This document shows, one piece after another, positions 59,201-64,000 of a DNA stretch of 64,000 bases (positions are counted from its first letter, which is position 1; each line of letters starts with the position of its first letter). The translations under genes were made by a program, and so were the position numbers. The notes under the pieces were generated by a model. That model was not told the DNA's origin and searched no databases. It saw nothing but the letters and a program-made list of their open reading frames with translations. Source of the DNA: Membranipora membranacea (Eukaryota; Bryozoa; Gymnolaemata; Cheilostomatida; Membraniporidae); the NCBI GenBank assembly GCA_914767715.1, contig OU612067.1, forward strand, positions 4,588,001-4,652,000, written 5' to 3'.

Positions 59201-62200
59201 GATTAGCCATGGTCATAAACTATTTCTATTTAACCAAGAGTCATATAAATAGGCTTACCTGGATAATGACACATGAGTCGAGCGGCCATGTTGACCATTT
59301 TACCAATCACTGTGTATTCATGTCTATAATCATGTCCCACAACTCCACAAAACACATGACCTAAAAAAGGACAGATAACTACTCATCGGAAAATTGATCC
59401 GGGTCAGACGTATTAAAGTGCTCACACATTTCATGGATTGCTGGTAATGGCATTCAGTTTACATGACACTGAAATGCCGCTTCTCATAACATGGGCAGAA
59501 TTTGAGGGTTGAAAATAGGGTAAGACAAGGCGGGATATCTCAGGTTTATTGAAAAGTGGGGGGGGGGGGGGGAAGCATACACCTGATGAATGGTGTCTTT
59601 ATGATTAAGGATAAATATGATGACTATACCTGTAGTAACACCTGCTGAGGCTACCTCTACATCAGGTAACGCCTGTAGTTTCTCTCGGATCTTATAAGCA
59701 CACTGCACTGCATGCTTACAATCATAACTGTCTTTCTTACCCGGTAAACCAAATATGATCAGGAATGAACAGCCCTACAACACAAAAAAGGATACTGTGG
59801 CAATAAGTGGTATACTGTACTAAAGTTACAGAAAAGTGACAAAGCAATCCATCGGCGATGGGTTTCCAAATTAAATCTCAAAGTCTTTCTTTCTAGATTT
59901 TAGATAAAGCTTTGAACACAGATTCAAGTTGCTGATCCTAAGTTCTAAGTCTGGGAGGACAACTAGAACAAGTAGTGGCGGGTGATATTGAAAAAGTCGT
60001 GTCACGCCTTGAGACCCAAATTTTGTAATATTACCAGAGACTATGGATATATTTATAGACTATGGATATTATCTATAGTCTCTGATATTACTACGCCAAC
60101 ACAGAGGGAACAAACTTGTTCTAGAATATAATATTATGAGTCTAGGGAACACGGGACGTAGTTCATATATACACCATAGATACTTTTATAATATCAACAG
60201 GATGGATAATAAACAAACCTTATCAAACATGACGACTTTGTTAAGACTAGCCTTGAAGATATCTAGTTCTGCTGCGATAGCTTCATAAGCCTGTTGTAGT
60301 ATGTCACATTGTTTACTGGCCTTGAGATCTTCACTGGTCAGCTCAAGGTTTATAAAGGCGATAGTACAGGATCGTATCTCCGAATGGTACTCAATTCCCT
60401 GGCCAGCTTCCAGCTGAAATAATTTTTTGTGTGTTGGAATTGAATAGTACAAAAATCTCTTTATTAACAATGTTTTATGTTATTGCCTTCATAAGTCAAA
60501 TATTCATTAATAAAATACTGGCCTTTGGAGCAGTAGAGAAAGTGTAAGGATTCCCATTATAAAATCATGTCATCAAAATTCTGTGGCAGTTGGTTTGCCT
60601 ATAAGTGCAGTTGAAGAAGCAAGAAGTTTACACATTGATATTGTTAGCAAACTAACCAAAGTTAGCATTTTTTTCCATTTTTAAAGCCTACTGAGTGAGT
60701 TAATATAGCTAATAATTAGTCATAATCTCACCTTATCTAGCACAACATCGGTGACATATTTACTGAGCAGCTCATTCAGATGTACTCCTGTCTCAAACGC
60801 TGCACTCCTGAAAGCTTCATCCACTGGAATAATTATCACCAAAAAAAACAATACAATACTTTCAGTTTCCAGCATATGCTAAATGGAAGTAAGGGACAAC
60901 CTCCTTGATGGCATCTGTTAAAATTATTATATTAGCGTAGGAATTGTCTTCACATGTTGAAAACTCAACTGGGTAGCTAGTTTTTTGAGTAATTTTGACA
61001 GGGGATGGAAGGGTATTTTCCATCCTCACTGAGCAGGGAGAAGAGGACTTCCTGCTGGTTTGAATATGACAAGGGTTAGGACAGTATAAAAGCATGTGAT
61101 TTACGTGGATGGTTGTCAAATGGTCAGTGAATCAAGTTACTTTTAACTACTCAGTTATCTGTTAACTTTCCAGGAACCCTCTTTAAACAAATAAATAATA
61201 AATAATTCGTTTCATCTGTCTTGGTGATCGTTTATGAACCTGCAACAGAAATCACAGAATACACTTCAAGAGCACATTCAATACAACGTCTAACCTTCAT
61301 TGCTGGCCTCTGTGGTTTCTTTAGCCATCTGCATTTTATTTTTTGATTCTTTAGAAAACCTGAAGGGAAACTTGAACAGAGATTTATCACCAGCGTCATC
61401 AGTTTTCTTCTCCATGTCCTTATTCACAGCCAATCCATGTACCTGTGTAAGTGTAAGTGTAGGTGTAGGTGTAGGTGTAAGTGTAGTGTACGTGTATAGC
61501 ATGTAGATTATCAAACGCTAGTACAGCATCATCTTAATAAGGCACTCCATTTTATTCAACTGGAACATCCACAACAAACTTTTTTATTAATATTTAGACA
61601 TCGATATTTTTTATTTGTGACCGGGTCATTTTTGTAAGATCATAGTTTTTCGAGTGGATTCCAATGATGTATGTATGTACAGCAGCATTGCTAGAAAACC
61701 TGTCTGTTATAGCAAGGAAAGTCTAGTATAAGCTAGGCTAGGTGTCCAAGGATTACAAGGGTTGGTCTTGAATTTTTGCAATGTTTTCAGAGTGTTTAAT
61801 CTGATCACACACCTTGACATGTTGCTCATCCTCCATCACAGTGAATGAATACTCCTTCTGGTCACAGTAACTCCACATGTAAGGGGAGACGATGACGTCG
61901 CCTGATTTACTCAGGTGTTCGGCAGTCTTAGCATCCTTTACTGCAGACCCGCTCTCACAGTAAAAGTAGTGCTTACCTCGCCCGAATACAAAGAAGTACG
62001 TCCGACCAAGCGACAATGCTATCAGATAAGGAGGAAATTAGTTAAACTGCGATGATTTGGTTTAGGAAGTCACCTAACACATGTTGTCCTCACAGTCAGA
62101 ATATATCAGTAATGCAGGCTCTATAATACTGGTTGGAATGGGAAGCTTCTTCTCCTGTTTTTGCAGCAATAAAAGAGTTCTGAGCGTTCAGTCAATTTGT

Positions 62201-63920
62201 TTTCACATTTATGTTGTTGCAATAGTCGTATCATGTAACGAGTTTGAAAACACGATTGTTGTTGGCATTATATATTATTATCAATTACAGTTGTTTCACA
62301 GTTACAAACCTTACCGATTTTGACACGAAGTGTAGTGATACCCTCAGCGTTCCATGTACCGTATTTCTTCTGTATAGTACAGCTACATTCAATTACTGAC
62401 TTAACAAGCTTCAGTAGGTGATCATAATCCTCTATCTTCCAGAATACTAATATGGCATCGCCTAAATAGAACCATTGGAAAATTGTAGACAATAGAAGAA
62501 TATAGTGAATTTTGTAGGTCCACAGTTTCTGACAGGACTCTAATAATCCAAAATATTTTGGTTGGATTTTCTGCAACCATTATAATGAAACATAAGCATA
62601 AAAAGGTATTAATAGGTTTTATTATGGACAGCCTGTAACTTTGAGTAGTGTTGATGGTCCAGAGTCAAGTTCATACAATACATCAGTCTCTTCCACTTTT
62701 GACGCATTTAGCAATTAAAATAAAGGTTTGATAGAAGCTGCCAGGTCTGTTTTAAGCTGACACCTTGCCATAAATAGTAGGTCTAGTGGTTCCAGACAGA
62801 TGCCAGTCTTTTATCAACATCTATTTTGTGACACAACTGATTATAATAATGATAATTAAAAGGTCATTGTGATGACCTACCAGCGAATTTGAGCACATCC
62901 CCCCGTATTTTAAGAACTTCATCTATCATAGCTCCCATGTAGTCATTGAGTATAGCTGTGAGTTGGTCAGAACCAGCAGACCCACCTGAGCTACATTTCT
63001 CACTCAGATCTGTGAACCCTGTCAATTATAAAAAATATATATGGCCTGTCATTGTTTGTTCAATATATCAAGTGTACAGTGCACAGTGTACTGTGCTGTT
63101 AGGAGACCCAAATCTTAGGATTTTGACAACCATAAACATGATGATAATAATAATAATGGTGATGATTGTTATTTTCATTATTATTAGGTTTATTGTGGCA
63201 AATGGTGAGACGCAATTTATCATGGTGAGAATCATAAGTTATATCAAATGCAAAAGTACAAGAATTGATTCGTCTGAAATTCATAATTTGGAATTATCTG
63301 CTCATACCCTTTGAAAACGTGATTACAAACAAAAGTATTGTACCATACTTTGCTGTGAGCCTATAATATTACTAGCTTCTTAGCCTATTATCTAAGATCA
63401 TTAGCTAAGGAGTGTAACTGAAATCTGACGATGTTGAATCTAATTAATGTTGGCTTACTACCCGCTCCAGGAGGTAATAGAAGGCATGGTTCTAGGATGC
63501 ATTCAGTCTCAATATGAGGATTTAGGACACCTAGTGGTCCTCTCTGGAGCTGGCCAAGACTTTTGTTTGAAAAACTGTTAAAAAAAGGAATTTTGAGGAG
63601 AACTAGCAAGATTGTTTCAGCCTCCAGAAGATCACACCAAGAAGTTTGTTGTTTGTTTTGTGCTCTAACGCCTTCACACTAACCTGATATATCGAGGAAC
63701 ATGATAACACCAGAAAACTGTCTGACAAAGGGAGGATCCACAGACAGGTTCATGTTTAGTATCATGTCAGGTAGATGGGTAGCCAGCTGATTGAGCTCTT
63801 GTTCATCTATATCTCCCACAGGTGCCGACTCTTCGTTATTATTACCTCCTCCGCCCCCACCTCCCCTCTTAGGGGAATGTCTCAGTAACTCATTTGTAGT
63901 CGATGTCACCAACAAGTCCG
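41275..63920 (-). CDS. ADCY10: Soluble adenylyl cyclase (adenylate cyclase type 10), ~35 exons
   Basis: Exons, in minus-strand order: 63920-63684, 63018-62881, 62461-62315, 62018-61813, 61442-61295, 60823-60732, 60413-60219, 59774-59630, 59360-59259, 58011-57816, 57449-56097, 55856-55751, 55505-55356, 55025-54902, 54606-54444, 54184-53962, 53855-53832 (uncertain), 53723-53624, 53312-53119, 52606-52445, 52060-51872, 51553-51476, 51399-51203, 50939-50857, 50269-50129, 49951-49752, 49523-49383, 48910-48758, 44938-44754, 44374-44224, 44159-44141 (uncertain), 43428-43312, 42900-42801, 42161-41928, 41810-41621, 41484-41275. They stay in phase for 2,196 codons to a TAA; the human protein has 1,610. 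C1 keeps both metal Asp (FLDISGFT; LKFAGDAIL). C2 keeps MFDKGCSFL and EYTVIGKMVNMAAR. The enzyme makes cAMP and, in this family, is activated by bicarbonate and Ca2+. Next come an NTPase region (Walker B-like LIIIDDAEFMD) and a helical repeat tail. Exon 57449-56097 inserts about 350 polar residues, and the P-loop reads GMTESGTSR with no Lys. The start may be the ATG at 63933 or lie outside the window. Confidence 0.93.
45575..45629. mobile_element. Micro-palindrome cluster (CATAGACATAG) with partial 8-bp flanking repeat
   Basis: CATAGACATAGTTTTGTCTA-TGTCTATG, then a second TTTTGTCTATG end; flanks TTCAATCC (45567-45574) and TGCAATCC (45630-45637), 6 of 8 matching. Like the element at 33607 it has a doubled right end. 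Lies in the large ADCY10 intron 44939-48757. Confidence 0.5.
45655..45925. repeat. Diverged tandem duplication, unit ~150 bp
   Basis: AAGC(C)TAAGTGCCTGGGCA, AAAATCTGCTTCAATAG, GGTTCAAAGGCTAAT occur twice in the same order in an ADCY10 intron. Confidence 0.6.
46482..47228. mobile_element. hAT-like non-autonomous element 1 (747 bp)
   Basis: Starts CAGCTGTCGGCAACCTGCGG and ends AAAGGTTGCCCACCCATG, the inverted ends typical of animal hAT elements. Flanked by CTCTAGAT at 46474-46481 and 47229-47236, an exact 8-bp duplication. No transposase frame. Confidence 0.9.
47237..48480. mobile_element. hAT-like non-autonomous element 2 (1,244 bp)
   Basis: Starts CAGCTGTGGGCAACCTGCGG and ends AAAGGTTGCCCACCTATG, flanked by CTCTAGAT at 47229-47236 and 48481-48488. 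It shares its left flank with the right flank of element 1, so the two sit in direct orientation as a chain. A ~190-bp module (TTACAAGTGCTC.GGAAT ... AACTTCAGAAGATTAGATAA) is duplicated at about 47935-48075 and 48120-48270, and a SINE is nested at 47580. Confidence 0.9.
47580..47815 (+). mobile_element. tRNA-derived SINE, second family, nested in hAT element 2
   Basis: Box A TAGCTCAGTTGGTTAGAGCG and box B GGTTCGAATCC at tRNA spacing. The anticodon arm is extended (CCTTCAGCATGCAAATGTTG) and acceptor arms do not pair, so it is not a working tRNA. A ~150-bp unrelated body follows (GGACCACCAGGTGTGCTCCG ... GTAAGGCTACTAGTATTTCG). Different from the SINE at 26416. Confidence 0.75.
48500..48561. repeat. 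62-bp imperfect palindrome (CATTTG...CAAATG)
   Basis: CATTTGCCTAAATTCGGAGT-TG pairs with CAACTCTGAATACAGACAAA-TG. It lies 11 bp beyond the right flank of hAT element 2. Flanking repeats are not clear. Confidence 0.55.
50584..50833 (+). repeat. 13-bp minisatellite (GTGAGTACATTTA), ~19 copies
   Basis: Near-perfect tandem units with a few single-base variants (ACATTCA, TTCATTTA) and one 12-bp unit. It ends 24 bp from the ADCY10 exon 50857-50939, on the intron side of its 5' splice site. Confidence 0.95.
52405..52425. repeat. (TA)n tract in an ADCY10 intron
   Basis: About ten TA units just downstream of the exon 52606-52445 donor. Confidence 0.8.
53028..53068 (+). mobile_element. Short G-rich repeat, copy 3
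   Basis: CTGGGGGGGGGGGGAGAACA-AGAGTC then TGGGGGGCTCAGACTA, between ACTAAGAA and ACTAAGTT (6 of 8). The GTCGGC part of copies 1 and 2 is missing. Confidence 0.55.
55309..55343. mobile_element. 35-bp micro-palindrome (CATAGAG family) at an ADCY10 5' splice site
   Basis: CATAGAGCTATTTATATAGT then ATATTATAGTCTATG, flanked by exact GGTAGTAC copies (55301-55308 and 55344-55351). On the minus strand the intron starts at 55355 (CATTG|GTGAGTACTACC), so the near duplication overlaps intron positions 5-12 and the element starts at intron position 13. Confidence 0.85.
58499..58581 (+). tRNA. tRNA-Leu (UAA), copy 1
   Basis: 83 nt class II tRNA. Acceptor arm ACCACGA/TCGTGGT, anticodon stem TTGGA/TCCAA with loop CTTAAGA (anticodon TAA at 58532-58534), long variable arm and T-arm GTGGG/CCCAC. 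Box A GGCCGAGTGG and box B GGTTCGACC are present, and a TTTT Pol III terminator follows at 58588-58591. CCA is not encoded. It lies antisense in an ADCY10 intron. Confidence 0.97.
58707..58763 (+). mobile_element. Short G-rich repeat, copy 4, with perfect 8-bp flanking repeat
   Basis: CCGGGGGGTGGGGGGCGTTG, GGCATAAGTCTGG, a long G-run, then CTCAGAATA. GCCTACTG is repeated exactly at 58699-58706 and 58764-58771, showing that this family inserts as a mobile element. Lies between the two tRNA genes. Confidence 0.8.
59075..59157 (+). tRNA. tRNA-Leu (UAA), copy 2
   Basis: Same fold and anticodon (TAA at 59108-59110) as copy 1, differing at a few bases (GGATGTATGTCC in the variable arm, GAACC in the T loop). 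The 3' flank AAGACAATTTTGGTAACTAC is shared with copy 1, so the pair arose by local duplication including the terminator (TTTT 59164-59167). Confidence 0.97.
60036..60084. mobile_element. 49-bp micro-palindrome (CAGAGACT), near-perfect 8-bp flanking repeat
   Basis: AGAGACTATGGATATATTTA ... ATTATCTATAGTCTCTG, with ATATTACC (60028-60035) and ATATTACT (60085-60092) as flanks. Lies in the ADCY10 intron 59775-60218. Confidence 0.7.
61443..61492. repeat. GTGTAA/GTGTAG minisatellite forming an ADCY10 acceptor tract
   Basis: On the minus strand it reads as repeated TACAC(C/T)TACAC ending in ACACAG directly before exon 61442-61295, so the simple repeat acts as the pyrimidine-rich tract of the 3' splice site. 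Confidence 0.7.
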
Positions 63921-64000
63921 CTAGATGTGACAAAAATTTGCCAAAATTAAAAGCTCTTTTGATACTAGCACATTATTTTTTGTTTAACACATCAGTGAAG

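Overview
The window is nuclear DNA from an animal, most likely an aquatic invertebrate. Support comes from many GT-AG introns of about 0.2-4 kb, metazoan gene families (small Maf, TAF3, COX6A, a CREBRF/REPTOR-like factor, soluble adenylyl cyclase), nuclear tRNA-Leu genes, tRNA-derived SINEs, BEL/Pao and non-LTR retroelement remains, and an AT-rich base composition. The phylum cannot be settled from the sequence alone. There are no operons, ribosome-binding sites or CRISPR arrays.

Layout. 0-3 kb: a small Maf bZIP gene (minus), then a gene-poor spacer. 3.2-12.3 kb: TAF3 (plus), 17 coding exons joined in frame by hand into 879 residues, with a histone fold at the N-terminus and a PHD finger at the C-terminus. 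12.7-15.0 kb: a 2.3-kb foldback transposon. 15.3-16.7 kb: COX6A (plus, 3 exons). 17-26 kb: a repeat-rich spacer with a decayed non-LTR 3' end, a 270-bp MITE, an RT pseudogene, a decayed BEL/Pao element and minisatellites. 27-33.4 kb: phase-compatible plus-strand exons of a gene I do not recognise, with SINEs around them. 35.1-38.1 kb: a CREBRF/REPTOR-like bZIP gene (plus, 5 exons, 454 residues). 39.9-40.4 kb: a 507-bp inverted-repeat element. 41.3-63.9 kb: a soluble adenylyl cyclase (ADCY10/sAC) gene on the minus strand, about 35 exons and at least 2,196 codons, with two antisense tRNA-Leu(UAA) genes and two back-to-back hAT-like elements in its introns. Its 5' end may lie beyond the right edge.

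The most unusual feature is a set of about fifteen very short palindromes (17-86 bp) scattered through the window, nearly all flanked by 8-bp direct repeats, many of them perfect. They fall into several terminal-sequence families, most starting CA and ending TG. Two SINE copies give a natural experiment: one carries a 37-bp palindrome plus an 8-bp duplication and the other is the empty site. The 2.3-kb foldback has the same termini as a 26-bp member. This suggests that minimal, almost terminus-only hAT-like elements are being mobilised. One lies within 12 nt of an ADCY10 5' splice site and another at a probable coding-exon boundary.

The host genes are unrelated housekeeping or regulatory loci and show no common pathway. 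All exon joins were made by eye from splice consensus, reading phase and family similarity. No alignment or transcript data were available.
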